Of a stretch of DNA of 23,966 bases, positions 1-7,936 are shown in pieces. The translations under genes were made by a program, and so were the position numbers. Origin of the DNA: Collinsella sp. (lineage in GTDB: Bacteria; Actinomycetota; Coriobacteriia; Coriobacteriales; Coriobacteriaceae); NCBI GenBank assembly GCA_019414265.1, contig DXMJ01000028.1:1-23966 (forward strand). Direction: 5' to 3'. Every line of letters starts with the position of its first letter. The first letter of the stretch is position 1. Below the pieces are notes generated by a model. The model did no database searches and had not been told where the DNA came from. It worked only from the letters and a program-made list of their open reading frames with translations.

Positions 1-62
1 GCGATTGGCGAAAATACGTTGGTGAAAATGGTGAAAAATATATTGACGCTAACACCGACCTC

Positions 63-446
63 GTGTTCGAGGCCGGCGAGTTCTCCAGGTTCAGGAACGC
101 CCGCTCGTTCGCCGCGTGGGTCGGCCTGACGCCCTCCGAGCACTCCAGCGGGGAGAGCGACCGCAGGGGCGCGATCACCAAGGCCGGCAACAAGCACCTG
201 AGAAAGACGCTGGTCGAGGCCGCGTGGCACTACCTGACGTGCTCCGGGCGGCCGAAGGACCTCGCCAAGGGCCAGGCCCCGGACCCGGCCGCCCGGAGGC
301 ATGCCGCCAAGGGCGTGCGGAGGCTGGTCGAGAGGCGGGAGGCGCTGCTCGCGCGCGGGGTGCACGGCAACAAGGCGAACGTGGCCACGGCGCGCGAGCT
401 CGCCTGCTGGGTGTGGGCGGTCGGCCTCATGGCCGAGGAGGCATAG
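63..446 (+). pseudogene. IS110-family transposase, C-terminal fragment
   Basis: This is the C-terminal part of an IS110/IS116/IS902-type transposase (Transposase_20 domain), about 127 residues, ending at TAG 444-446. The diagnostic stretch is FSRFRNARSFAAWVGLTPS, then SSGES and the ITKAGNKHLRKTLVEAAW helix, which matches the family's helix-hairpin-helix region. The N-terminal RuvC-like DEDD catalytic domain is absent, so the protein cannot be active alone. The reading frame stays open upstream to the first bases of the window, but bases 1-60 are 25/60 GC against 41/60 for bases 61-120, and they encode residues unlike this family. The transposase homology therefore seems to start near base 55-65, at a rearrangement junction. 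GTG 63 is only the first possible start inside the fragment and is probably not used. Family call firm; boundary approximate. Confidence 0.85.
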
Positions 447-745
447 GGGGGCGGTCCCCCGAACATAAGCCAGTCACCCCGGAAGCGGTTCGATCCGAAG
501 CCGTTGAGGCGAACCTCAGGTCCCTTTTCTGCGAGCGCCCAGGGCGCCACACGCGTGCACAGACTGTCGGTTCGACGTAGAAGCCTCAGCCGTAGCAACG
601 GATTGCCCAGCGAGAGATCGCCACGGGCGGATATTAAACTGCAAAGACGAGCGTCGGTAAGACACGCCAAGGTCGCCGCGGACGGGTTGATATAGGGAGA
701 GGGCCTGACCCCATATCGTTGGGGCCAGGCCCGATTTTGCCTCTT
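447..745 (+). other. Structured non-coding 3' flank of the IS110 remnant; bridge RNA possible
   Basis: About 300 bases contain no convincing gene but many small hairpins. They include TGAGG-CGAA-CCTCA at 505-518, a CGGTTCG/CGAAGCCG pair at 486-503, and GCGCC-CAG-GGCGC near 536-548. The strongest is at 701-732, where GGGCCTG pairs with CAGGCCC and CCCC with GGGG. IS1111-group members of the family encode their bridge RNA downstream of the transposase, and the length and foldability fit that. The RNA assignment is inference from position only; I could not match target- or donor-binding loops. Confidence 0.35.
701..732. repeat. Strong hairpin at the IS110 right flank
   Basis: The inverted repeat has arms GGGCCTGACCCC and GGGGCCAGGCCC around an 8-base loop, with one A-C mismatch. 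It is followed by GATTTTG, a short T-run, so it could act as a weak terminator reading rightward or be a structural part of the IS end. Confidence 0.55.
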
Positions 746-828
746 GACAATGTCCTGCTCATATTAAAAGGAACGTCCCCAAGTGCCGCCCCAATGACTA
801 CCATGACAACGCCGCAGGTAGAGGACGG

Positions 829-976
829 ACAGCGAGCGGGCACCAGAGCGAACAAATTGGCATGAAAAGAGGACGGCATAGACCTTCTGGTCATGCCGTC
901 CTCTTTGAATGACAAGTTGTCGCTCTGGTGCCCGCGCAGCGTCGAGCAGTTGCGGCGTTTGGTAAAACGCCGCAAC
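829..976 (-). repeat. 148-bp structured element, copy A
   Basis: Read on the minus strand it begins 3 bases after the lipoprotein stop codon. First comes a 12-bp hairpin at 949-976 with a four-base loop (plus strand: GTTGCGGCGTTT, GGTA, AAACGCCGCAAC). About 13 bases later comes a near-perfect hairpin of about 100 bases at 836-935, whose top is GACC-TTCT-GGTC on the plus strand. The outer boundaries are ACAGCGAGCGGGC (829-841) and GCCCGCGCAGCGTC (930-943). Within the long hairpin, 866-879 pairs with 893-906 without a mismatch (GAGGACGGCAT core). Copy B (9784-9931) has the same length, boundaries and loops but different arm sequences. Its position suggests a terminator or 3' RNA structure for the lipoprotein gene. 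The function is unknown. Confidence 0.85.
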
Positions 977-979
977 AAA

Positions 980-1537
980 CTAGCTCAGCATTGCATCCAT
1001 CATCTCGGAGTTGACGGAGTCATCGGCAGACCACTCGCCGTCGTCGTTGCAGGTGTACTTGAAGATAACCGTGGTCTTCCTGGGCTCGGTGGCCTTGGTC
1101 ACATCGACCATAACCTGACCGGCCATCTTGTACAGCTCGTCATCGGAAGGAACCGTGTCAAGCGCAGCGACCTTCTCCTGATACTGAGTGGAGAAGTCCT
1201 CGACGATCTTGTTCATAGACTTGCAGGTGATAGAGACCTCGGCGGTCGCGACACCCTTGTCCTCGTCGACCGTCACGTCGCCGATCTTGTAGTCAAAGCC
1301 CTCGAGATAGGTCTTGGCGTACTCCTTGGGATCGATACCCAGCTGCTCGAACTCGTCGCCCGAAGCCTCCTCCAGACCAGAGAGGAAGTCGTCGCCACCG
1401 TTCTTGACCTCGTCAAACTGCGTCGTAAGATCCTCGGTGATGAGTTCCTCGACCGAAGGACCTCCACAGCCGGAAAGCACGACCACGCATGCAACCAAGA
1501 CGGCCATGAGGGGCGCAAGCAGCAGCTTCTTTTTCAT
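980..1537 (-). CDS. Secreted lipoprotein of unknown function
   Basis: The 185-residue protein starts with a type II signal peptide: MKKK, a hydrophobic run, then the lipobox LSGC with the lipidated cysteine at residue 24. It should therefore be anchored to the outer face of the membrane. The mature part is acidic (EELITEDL, GGDDF, EEASGDEFEQ) and looks like a small alpha/beta domain seen in many Coriobacteriia and Clostridia lipoproteins. I recognise no catalytic motif. The start is ATG at 1537, preceded on the minus strand by GGGAGGA at a good distance; a longer in-frame extension lacks a ribosome site and would bury the signal peptide. It lies downstream of crr but is separated from it by the crr terminator, so it is probably transcribed on its own. 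Function not assigned. Confidence 0.85.
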   Translation of the reverse strand: MKKKLLLAPLMAVLVACVVVLSGCGGPSVEELITEDLTTQFDEVKNGGDDFLSGLEEASGDEFEQLGIDPKEYAKTYLEGFDYKIGDVTVDEDKGVATAEVSITCKSMNKIVEDFSTQYQEKVAALDTVPSDDELYKMAGQVMVDVTKATEPRKTTVIFKYTCNDDGEWSADDSVNSEMMDAMLS

Positions 1538-1602
1538 GTTGTTCCTCCCAATGAGCGGCACCGCGCTTCCCAGACGCGGCGCACGTTGTAAAAAGTAAGC
1601 CC

Positions 1603-1608
1603 ATACTA
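1603..1608 (-). promoter_or_regulatory. Possible -10 box for the lipoprotein gene
   Basis: TAGTAT on the minus strand lies about 65 bases before the start codon, inside an unusually AT-rich patch (about 1590-1620). I see no clear -35 box, so this is a weak call. Confidence 0.25.
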
Positions 1609-1718
1609 TCAACTTATTAACACCCTCGACGGCACGAAGGCGCGGTCGGTTCGTTTTAGCGTCCGAACGGTTTGCGAGCCCGCCCAACGTGCAATAAAAC
1701 GCTTCCCCGCGGTGCAAT

Positions 1719-1747
1719 AAAAAAGGTGGCCGGACAACCCGACCACC
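1719..1747 (-). terminator. Intrinsic terminator of crr
   Basis: On the minus strand GGTGGTCGG pairs with CCGGCCACC around a 5-base loop (one G-T wobble), followed by six T residues. It lies 26 bases after the crr stop. The sequence TTTTATTGCAC occurs in the tail and again 23 bases further on. Confidence 0.9.
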
Positions 1748-1773
1748 CTTGCACATCCTTATGATGCCGCAGT

Positions 1774-2310
1774 TTACTTGCGGACGACCTTAACGATGGC
1801 GTCACCGGCGGCGACAGCGGAGTCGGCCTCGACGGCGAGCTCGACATCGGCAAACTCGGCGGTGTTGGACACGGCCACGACGACGCAGTCCTTGTAGCCG
1901 GCGGCGGCGATCTTGGCGCGGTCGATCTTGAGCATGGGCTGGCCGGCCTTCACGACGTCGTCGGCCTTGACGAAGCCCTCGAAGCCATCGCCGTTCATGT
2001 TGACGGTATCGACGCCAACGTGCACCAGAACCTCGATGCCGCTATCGGACTGTAGGCCCACGGCGTGACCCATGGTGACGGTCACCTTGCCGTCGCAGGG
2101 AGCGTAGACCAGATCGTCCTCGGGCCACACGGCACAGCCCTTGCCCAGGACCTCGCCACCAAAGACGGGATCGGGCACGTCGGCCATCTTGATGACCTTG
2201 CCCTTGACGGGCGAGCACAGCACGTCGGCGCCGGCAGAAGCAGAGATGGAGGCCGGAGCAGCGGCAGCCGCGGGCTCAGCCTTCTTCTTGAACATGTCAA
2301 ACAGACCCAT
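1774..2310 (-). CDS. crr: PTS glucose-type EIIA component
   Basis: This single-domain EIIA-Glc (178 residues) accepts phosphate from HPr and passes it to EIIB domains of the glucose/glucoside PTS family; in many bacteria it also signals carbon status. Residues from about 30 follow the family pattern: SPVKGKV, then DPVFGGEVLGKG, then SDSGIEVLVHVGVDTV. His97 in VHVGVDTV is the expected phosphorylated histidine, and His82 in MGHAVGL is the supporting histidine. A short Ala/Pro-rich leader (residues 11-28) replaces the usual amphipathic N-terminus. The start at 2310 has GAGGAG just upstream. It has its own promoter-like box and terminator and follows bglA on the same strand. The EIIBC permease at 15527-16954 lacks an EIIA domain, so this protein is a plausible partner. 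Family assignment secure. Confidence 0.95.
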   Translation of the reverse strand: MGLFDMFKKKAEPAAAAAPASISASAGADVLCSPVKGKVIKMADVPDPVFGGEVLGKGCAVWPEDDLVYAPCDGKVTVTMGHAVGLQSDSGIEVLVHVGVDTVNMNGDGFEGFVKADDVVKAGQPMLKIDRAKIAAAGYKDCVVVAVSNTAEFADVELAVEADSAVAAGDAIVKVVRK

Positions 2311-2359
2311 ACGATTTCTCCTCTTGATTAAGCGCAACGTTTTGCGCATGCCTATGGTG

Positions 2360-2388
2360 ATTATAGTGCCAAATGGCCAAAATACTAA
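2360..2388 (-). promoter_or_regulatory. Candidate promoter of crr
   Basis: A perfect minus-strand TATAAT lies at 2360-2365, 50 bases before the crr start. At 17-base spacing the -35 position reads TTAGTA, a poor match. This supports independent transcription of crr in the 151-base gap after bglA. Confidence 0.55.
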
Positions 2389-2461
2389 GGTGAGGGTTCG
2401 AATCGCAAGCCCTTCCAAGCCCTTCCCAAAACCTTTTCCCCAGTGGCGCTCATATTGTCGA

Positions 2462-3901
2462 TTAATCCAGGCCCTCGGCACCGTTGGACTTGATGATCTT
2501 CTGGTAGGCGTAGAAGCTGTCCTTGCGGCGGCGCTCGTAGGTACCGGTGCCGTCGTCGTACTTATCGACGTGGATGAAGCCATAGCGCTTGCGCATCTCG
2601 CCGGTGCCGGCGGACACCAGGTCGATGGGACCCCACCAGGTGTAGGCGATCAGGTCGACGCCGTCGGCAATGGCCTCGCCCATGGCCTTGATGTGGCTCT
2701 GCAAGTAGGCGATGCGGTACGGGTCGTGGATGGAACCGTCCTCCTCGACCTCATCGTAGGCGCCCATGCCATTCTCGACCACCATCAGCGGAATCTCGTA
2801 GCGGGCGTAAATCTCGTTGAGGGCGATGCGCAGACCCAGCGGATCGATCTGCCAGCCCCAGTCGGTGGACTCCAGATAGGGATTCTTGCCGCCAAAGGTC
2901 ATGTTGCCCTCGGTCATCTCGTGATCCTTGTGGGTGCCCACGGTGCCGGACATGTAGTAGCTAAAGGTGTAGAAGTCGACCTTGCCGTCGGCGATATCCT
3001 GCAGGTCACCGTCCTCCATCACAAGCTCGACATCGTTCTCGGCCCAGAAGCGCTTGGCATAGAACGGATACTTGCCGCGCACCTGCACGTCGGAGCAGTA
3101 CCAGTTCATGGTATTCATCTCCTGCTGCGTGGCGAACACGTCGGCCGGATCGCACGTGGCGGCATAGGAGAGGATGAAGCAGTCCATGTTGCCCATCTTA
3201 AACTGCGGGTAATGCTCGTGGGCATAGCGCACGACGCGGCCGCTGGCGACAAACTGGTGATGCAGCGCCTGCATACGAGCCTGCGGCGTAGCATGGACCG
3301 CCGAAGCCGGGCCCTCAAAGCCCTGAATCATGCTGGTCTCAAAGAGGTTGCCCATGTCCTGAGTGCCGCAGTTGATCTCGTTGAAGGTGAGCCAGAACTT
3401 GACCTTGTCCTGATAGCGGTCGAAGACGGTCTGGCAGTACTTCTCAAAGAAGCCGATGAGCTCGCGGCTCGCCCAGCCGTTGTATTTCTCGACCAGGTGA
3501 TAGGGCATCTCGTAGTGCGACAGGGTCACGAGCGGCTCGATATTGTGAGCGCGCAGGCAGTCGAAGACGCGGTCGTAGAAGGCGAGGCCGGCCTCGTTGG
3601 GCTCGGCGTCGTCGCCGTTGGGGAAGATGCGGCTCCAAGAGATGGACATGCGGAACATGGTAAAGCCCATCTCGGCGAACAGCGCGATGTCCTCCTCGTA
3701 GTGATGGTAAAAGTCGATACCGTCATGGTTGGGGTAGAAGCGATTAGGGTCGATGTCGATCGTAATCTGGCGCGGCTCCTTGTAGCTGCCGCCCAAGAAG
3801 TGGTCGTCGACCGACGGACCGCGGCCGTCCACGTTCCAAGCGCCCTCAAACTGATTGGCGGCGGTAGCGCCACCCCAATAGAAACCCTCGGGGAATCCCA
3901 T
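2462..3901 (-). CDS. bglA: 6-phospho-beta-glucosidase (GH1)
   Basis: The enzyme hydrolyses phosphorylated beta-glucosides brought in by the PTS, releasing glucose 6-phosphate and the aglycone in the cytoplasm. The GH1 barrel is complete in 479 residues, the family's usual length. The acid/base Glu175 is in TFNEIN and the nucleophile Glu376 in VVENGMGAYDE. Near the C-terminus SAGTGEMRKRYGFI carries the Ser, Lys and Tyr pattern that binds the 6-phosphate and separates phospho-glucosidases from plain beta-glucosidases. I start at ATG 3901 because GAGGAG lies just before it and it gives the classic GFPEGFYWGGATAANQFEG N-terminus. An upstream ATG at 3919 adds six residues but has no ribosome site. 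It is followed by crr on the same strand and preceded by the AraC-type regulator, which may control it. Exact aglycone preference cannot be read. Confidence 0.95.
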   Translation of the reverse strand: MGFPEGFYWGGATAANQFEGAWNVDGRGPSVDDHFLGGSYKEPRQITIDIDPNRFYPNHDGIDFYHHYEEDIALFAEMGFTMFRMSISWSRIFPNGDDAEPNEAGLAFYDRVFDCLRAHNIEPLVTLSHYEMPYHLVEKYNGWASRELIGFFEKYCQTVFDRYQDKVKFWLTFNEINCGTQDMGNLFETSMIQGFEGPASAVHATPQARMQALHHQFVASGRVVRYAHEHYPQFKMGNMDCFILSYAATCDPADVFATQQEMNTMNWYCSDVQVRGKYPFYAKRFWAENDVELVMEDGDLQDIADGKVDFYTFSYYMSGTVGTHKDHEMTEGNMTFGGKNPYLESTDWGWQIDPLGLRIALNEIYARYEIPLMVVENGMGAYDEVEEDGSIHDPYRIAYLQSHIKAMGEAIADGVDLIAYTWWGPIDLVSAGTGEMRKRYGFIHVDKYDDGTGTYERRRKDSFYAYQKIIKSNGAEGLD

Positions 3902-4071
3902 AAGTGTCTCCTCGCTCATGCGTGTTGCTGATGAAACGAGTATGCCGCCGAGTCGCTCCAGGCCAGGGCGAAGGCGCCGATTTGGACACTTCTTTTCGCA
4001 GACGCGCGCTGCAACAGCGCTGCAGCTGAAACTTTTTGACACCGAAGGAGCGAAGACGATCCGCCCCGCGC

Positions 4072-5064
4072 TTACCGGCGGTATGCCGCGGGGGTACAGC
4101 CATACTTGTCGTGAAACTTACGGTAGAAGAAGCTCATGTTTTCATAGCCCACCGCATGCGCAGCCGCCCCGGCCGTGGCGCCACCGCGCAGAAGCTCGGC
4201 CGCACGCACCAGGCGTCGCTCCTGCACAAGTTGCCTAAAGGTCTTGCCCACATGTCGCTTGAGGAGCGCCGTCGCATAATTAGGGCTCAAGCCAAACTCC
4301 GCCGCCATCCCCTCGAGGGAGCATGCAGCGAATTCGCGATCGATATAGCCAAGCATTCCCGTCACCAGGGCAGTGGGCCCCGCCGCGCCGTCCGCCGCGC
4401 CGCGCACCAGCTCGCGCTCGTAGCAATCCATGAGCTCGGCCAAAAACAGCTGAAACAGACGCAGGACGATCTCGGAACCGTTGGGGCTCGGGTCGTACAG
4501 CTCGCAGAGCATCTCCTGCATGTAGCGCCGAATCCGACGGCTCTCGCCGCAATGAAAACGGACATGGCCCCGATGGTCCGTCTCGCTGTTGAGCGCGTTG
4601 AACAAAAACCGCGAGACCGCGCTCTCGCGCGAGAGGCTCGACTCGAGACTCCGGCGCAAAAAAGAGCGTGAAACGGTCATGCTCAGCATGATGTCGTCCT
4701 CGCCGAGCGCCGCCACGGCATGAGGGCAAAGGGCGTCGAGCAAAAGCACCTCGTTGCGGCGCAACTCGAGCCTCTCCCCCGCCACCGTCTGCGGGCAGCG
4801 CCCGCGATACACATAGCTCATCTCCACGTAATCATGCACGTGCTCGGGAACTGCATTAAAGCGCGAGTTTTTCCTTATCGTCAGGCCACGCGGCATGCCG
4901 GGCTGGGCATAGGCAAACCCTGGCTGCCCAATCTTGCGCACTGGGCATCCGTCGATTTCGACATGCTCGGTCATAATCGACCAATCAAATGCCATGCCGT
5001 CTTTATAAGCGATCTCACTGGTGCTCAGTTCGCTGAGCCTACGCTCGAGCTCGTCGATCTCCAT
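4072..5064 (-). CDS. AraC-family transcriptional regulator with cupin sensor domain
   Basis: This 330-residue protein has the two-part AraC/XylS layout. The N-terminal half contains a cupin-like sugar-sensing fold with PEHVHDYVEM (His75, His77). The last 100 residues hold the two helix-turn-helix units: LEGMAAEFGLSPNYATALLKR, then AAHAVGYENMSFFYRKFHDK with the terminal CTPAAYRR. Such proteins usually activate a nearby sugar operon on binding a small carbohydrate. It is divergent from the GH106-like hydrolase across a 114-base gap and upstream of bglA on the same strand, so either may be its target. The ATG at 5064 has only a weak ribosome site; no better start is visible. The ligand is unknown. 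Confidence 0.9.
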   Translation of the reverse strand: MEIDELERRLSELSTSEIAYKDGMAFDWSIMTEHVEIDGCPVRKIGQPGFAYAQPGMPRGLTIRKNSRFNAVPEHVHDYVEMSYVYRGRCPQTVAGERLELRRNEVLLLDALCPHAVAALGEDDIMLSMTVSRSFLRRSLESSLSRESAVSRFLFNALNSETDHRGHVRFHCGESRRIRRYMQEMLCELYDPSPNGSEIVLRLFQLFLAELMDCYERELVRGAADGAAGPTALVTGMLGYIDREFAACSLEGMAAEFGLSPNYATALLKRHVGKTFRQLVQERRLVRAAELLRGGATAGAAAHAVGYENMSFFYRKFHDKYGCTPAAYRR

Positions 5065-5110
5065 GGCTTGCCAATCGTTGATTTGGTCATAGTTCGTCGT
5101 GATTCAGATA

Positions 5111-5139
5111 TTAGCAGAACGCGCCGACGCGTCCATAAT
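5111..5139 (+). promoter_or_regulatory. Candidate promoter and operator for the GH106-like gene
   Basis: TTAGCA (5111-5116) and CATAAT (5134-5139) are 17 bases apart. Between them lies ACGCG-CCGA-CGCGT (5119-5132), a perfect inverted repeat well placed for repressor or AraC-type binding. Confidence 0.4.
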
Positions 5140-5178
5140 CTGTGCTATGCAGCAGACCGATCGAGCCAAGGAGGATCC

Positions 5179-7770
5179 ATGACCGCGTACTATCAGCAGG
5201 TGCTCGAGGGCACATACGACAACCACGTGCTTCCGTTTTTGTGGATGAAGGGCGAGAGCCATAAGACCATTGCCGAGTATCTGGAAAAGATCGCCGGCGC
5301 CGACATCCACGAGGTCTGTCTCGAAAGCCGCCCACACCCCGATTTTTGCGGCGAGGGCTGGTGGCGCGACTTGCGCTTTGTCATTGACGAGTGCAAGCAG
5401 CTGGGCCTTAAGCTCTGGATCTTGGACGATGCGCACTTCCCCACGGGCTTTGCCAACGGCGCCGTCGAGGAGGCCGTGCCCGAGCTCCGCAAGATCGTGC
5501 TCACGCACCGCACGTTCGACATCGTGGGCCCCACGTCCGCCGCGAGCATCGCGCTCGCCAACATGCTCGACAAAACGGAGCGCTTCTACGGCGTGACATT
5601 TATGCAGGACGGCAGCCCCGTCGACGTCGCTTACCGAGTAATCGACGATGCAGACGGCAACCCCAGCCGCCTGGTCTTCGATGCACCTGCGGGCCTCACG
5701 CAGGCATGCGTGATGTTCACGAGCGGCAAGACCTCCTACAACGAGGACTACATCAATATGGTCGACCGCGCCTCGGTGGCGCAGCTCATCGATGCTGTCT
5801 ACGAGCCGCATTTTGAGCATCTGGGCGATGAGTTTGGCAAGACGATCCTGGGCTTTTTCTCCGATGAGCCCGGATTTGCCAACGAGAAGGGCACCACGGG
5901 CCCCGATGGCATCTCGGACACGCTCATCGGCAAGGCCACCGCGCCCCTACCCTGGTCGGCCGAGCTTGAGCGTCGCCTACGCGCTGCACTGGGCGAGCGC
6001 TACCTGGCCGAGCTCCCGCACCTGTGGGACCGCGAGCCGGCCGGCGCGCACGTACGCCACGTCTATATGGACATCGCGAGCACCCTCTATAAGGAGTGCT
6101 TCTGCGACCAGCTCGGAGACTGGTGCCGCGCGCGCGGCGTGCAGTACATCGGCCACGTTATCGAGGACAAGGACTGCCACGCGCGCCTGGGCGTGGGCGC
6201 CGGGCACTACTTCCGCGCCGTGGGCGGTCAGGACATGGCGGGCGTCGACATCGTGATCAACCAGCTGGTACCCGGCATGGACCGCGGCCTTCACAGCTAC
6301 GGACGCGGCGTATGGGACCTCGAGTTCTATAACTACGTGCTGCCCAAGCTGGGCTCCTCGGCAGCACACCTCGACCCCAAAAAGCAGGGGCGCTGCATGG
6401 CCGAGGTCTTTGGCGCATTTGGATGGCACGAAGGCCTGCGCGAGATGAAGTGGATCGCCGATCATTTTTTGGTGCGCGGCGTCAATTGGTTTGTGCCGCA
6501 TGCCTTTAGCATGGCCGCCTTCCCCGACTGGGACTGCCCGCCGCATTTCTATGCGCATGGCCAAAACCCCCAGTTTGCACACTTTGGGCAGCTCATGAGC
6601 TACATGAACCGTACGGCGAGTCTGCTGAGCGGCGGGCGTGCAACGACCCCGGCGGCGCTTCTCTACCATGCGGACGCCGAGTGGGCAGGCGAGGCGAACT
6701 TTATGCAGCATGCCGCCTCCGAGCTTATGCGCGCGCAGGTCGACTTTGACATCGTGCCAGCAGAGGCATTTGAGGACGCAGGGCGCTATGCCGTTGAAAT
6801 TGCCGCAGACGGTAGCGGCTTTAGCGTGAACGGCCAGGCATACCGCTGCCTGGTGATGCCCGGAGCCGAGTTTGTCGGCGGAGCCGTGCTCGACTTTGCC
6901 GCGCGCGCCGCAGCCGCGGGCGTTGCCGTGTACGCGCTGGATAAGTTGCCGAACAAGCGCTACGACGGCGACACTGCAGGCCGCGAGGGCTTTGCCTCCC
7001 TGGATGCAACCGCGCTCGCCGGCATCAAACTCCTGGCGACCACCGGGCTCGCAGGCACACTTGCCAATACCGGCATGCAGACCGTGGTTTGCGCCGAGCC
7101 CCAGCCCTGGCTGCGCGCACTGCGCTACGAGCGGGCGGGCGAGAGCTATCTGATGCTCGTCAACGAGCATCCCAAGCAGGGTATCTCCACTCAGGTTGCG
7201 CTTGCCGACGGCACACCCGTTGCAGGCGCGCGCCTCGACCTGCTCAACGGCACCGAGCCCGCCGCCTTTGACGGCACGCTCGAGTTGGCTCCCTACGAGA
7301 GCTGCATCGTGGTCCTTGGGGCTACAGGTTCCGCCGGCGCGGCAACCGTTGGAGACGAAGCCGCATGCATCGACGGGCCCTGGGCGGTTGCCTTCTCTGC
7401 CCCTGGCACCGATGCCTTTGGCGAGCCTGTTGAGCTTGCAGACCTGCACGACCTTTCCTCGGCCGAGTTCCCCGGCAAGGCCGGCACATTCCGCTACCAG
7501 GCCTCCTTTGTCCTGGGCGAAGCGGTCACCAGCACCGTCATCGACCTTGGCGAGGTCTTTGAGACCGCAACCGTCGCCCTCGACGGCAAATCCCTCGGCA
7601 CCCGTATCTGTCCGCCTTACCGCTTTGAGGTCGGCGCGCTTTTGGCCGGTGAGCACGCGCTTACGATCGACATCATCAACACCCTCGATCACGCCGTCCC
7701 CGACATATTCGGCATGACCGAGCCCTCCGAGCCCAGCGGCCTCTTGGGGCCCGTACGTGTGCTCGGGTAA
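5179..7770 (+). CDS. Large glycoside hydrolase, GH106-like (putative alpha-L-rhamnosidase relative)
   Basis: This protein of 863 residues has no signal peptide and so is probably cytoplasmic. The first half looks like a TIM-barrel glycosidase: LPFLWMKGESHKTIAEYLEK, then DIHEVCLESRPHPDFCGEGWW, then LKLWILDDAHFPTG, then FFSDEPGF (Asp229, Glu230). Later come AEVFGAFGW (Glu409) and VRGVNWFVPHAFSM. This order resembles GH106 and related rhamnosidase-like proteins, in which acidic residues at such points are catalytic. The C-terminal 100 residues (from about FRYQASFVLG to GLLGPVRVL) form a beta-sandwich like those closing GH106 and GH2 proteins. Start ATG 5179 follows AAGGAGGA. It is divergent from the AraC regulator and followed by an RpiR regulator. 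The substrate is inferred only; other glycosidases with this architecture are possible. Confidence 0.7.
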   Translation: MTAYYQQVLEGTYDNHVLPFLWMKGESHKTIAEYLEKIAGADIHEVCLESRPHPDFCGEGWWRDLRFVIDECKQLGLKLWILDDAHFPTGFANGAVEEAVPELRKIVLTHRTFDIVGPTSAASIALANMLDKTERFYGVTFMQDGSPVDVAYRVIDDADGNPSRLVFDAPAGLTQACVMFTSGKTSYNEDYINMVDRASVAQLIDAVYEPHFEHLGDEFGKTILGFFSDEPGFANEKGTTGPDGISDTLIGKATAPLPWSAELERRLRAALGERYLAELPHLWDREPAGAHVRHVYMDIASTLYKECFCDQLGDWCRARGVQYIGHVIEDKDCHARLGVGAGHYFRAVGGQDMAGVDIVINQLVPGMDRGLHSYGRGVWDLEFYNYVLPKLGSSAAHLDPKKQGRCMAEVFGAFGWHEGLREMKWIADHFLVRGVNWFVPHAFSMAAFPDWDCPPHFYAHGQNPQFAHFGQLMSYMNRTASLLSGGRATTPAALLYHADAEWAGEANFMQHAASELMRAQVDFDIVPAEAFEDAGRYAVEIAADGSGFSVNGQAYRCLVMPGAEFVGGAVLDFAARAAAAGVAVYALDKLPNKRYDGDTAGREGFASLDATALAGIKLLATTGLAGTLANTGMQTVVCAEPQPWLRALRYERAGESYLMLVNEHPKQGISTQVALADGTPVAGARLDLLNGTEPAAFDGTLELAPYESCIVVLGATGSAGAATVGDEAACIDGPWAVAFSAPGTDAFGEPVELADLHDLSSAEFPGKAGTFRYQASFVLGEAVTSTVIDLGEVFETATVALDGKSLGTRICPPYRFEVGALLAGEHALTIDIINTLDHAVPDIFGMTEPSEPSGLLGPVRVLG

Positions 7771-7897
7771 CGCCCCGGGCGCAAACGGCCCAACAAGGAC
7801 AGTGCCCCCATGTTGAGCCCGCACGGCGTCGAGCGGTCCGTCGTTCATAGACCGGCGGACCAAAACTCCCAGCCAAGCCGAACGTTTTATTTATCGT

Positions 7898-7903
7898 TAT
7901 GAT
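7898..7903 (+). promoter_or_regulatory. Possible -10 box before the rpiR-type gene
   Basis: TATGAT lies in a short AT-rich patch within the 166-base gap after the GH gene. AACG and CGTT flank the T-rich stretch just before it. No good -35 is visible, so read-through from the upstream gene is also possible. Confidence 0.3.
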
Positions 7904-7936
7904 TGGTTTATCGCGACGCAAACGCATAGGAGCCAT

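Larger units (their letters stand above)
63..766 (+). mobile_element. Remnant of an IS110-family insertion sequence, 5'-truncated
   Basis: The element consists of the broken transposase plus about 320 non-coding bases that run to an AT-rich edge near 765. IS110-family elements lack terminal inverted repeats, so the right end cannot be fixed by eye. I place it around 760-766 because a GTCCCC-type repeat shared with other gaps in this window begins at about 767. A TTGACA box lies at 744-749. In IS110 elements the right end is known to supply the -35 box of a promoter that forms only in the circular junction, so the box fits an end here. The left end is missing. Confidence 0.6.

Noticed and set aside
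504..695. A 63-codon plus-strand open frame in the IS110 flank
   Set aside because: It is Arg/Ser-rich, has no ribosome site, and lies over predicted hairpins.
829..976. Integron attC site as an explanation for the structured elements
   Set aside because: The long imperfect palindromes after genes recall attC sites, but the required core sites (GTTRRRY and RYYYAAC) are not at the ends and no integrase is present.
2395..2420. GGTTCGAATC, resembling the T-arm of a tRNA
   Set aside because: The five bases on either side of the loop (GAGGG and CGCAA) do not pair, and no acceptor, D or anticodon arm fits.
5977..7863. A 628-codon minus-strand open frame opposite the GH106-like gene
   Set aside because: The plus-strand gene has a good ribosome site and recognisable segments; the antisense frame has neither.
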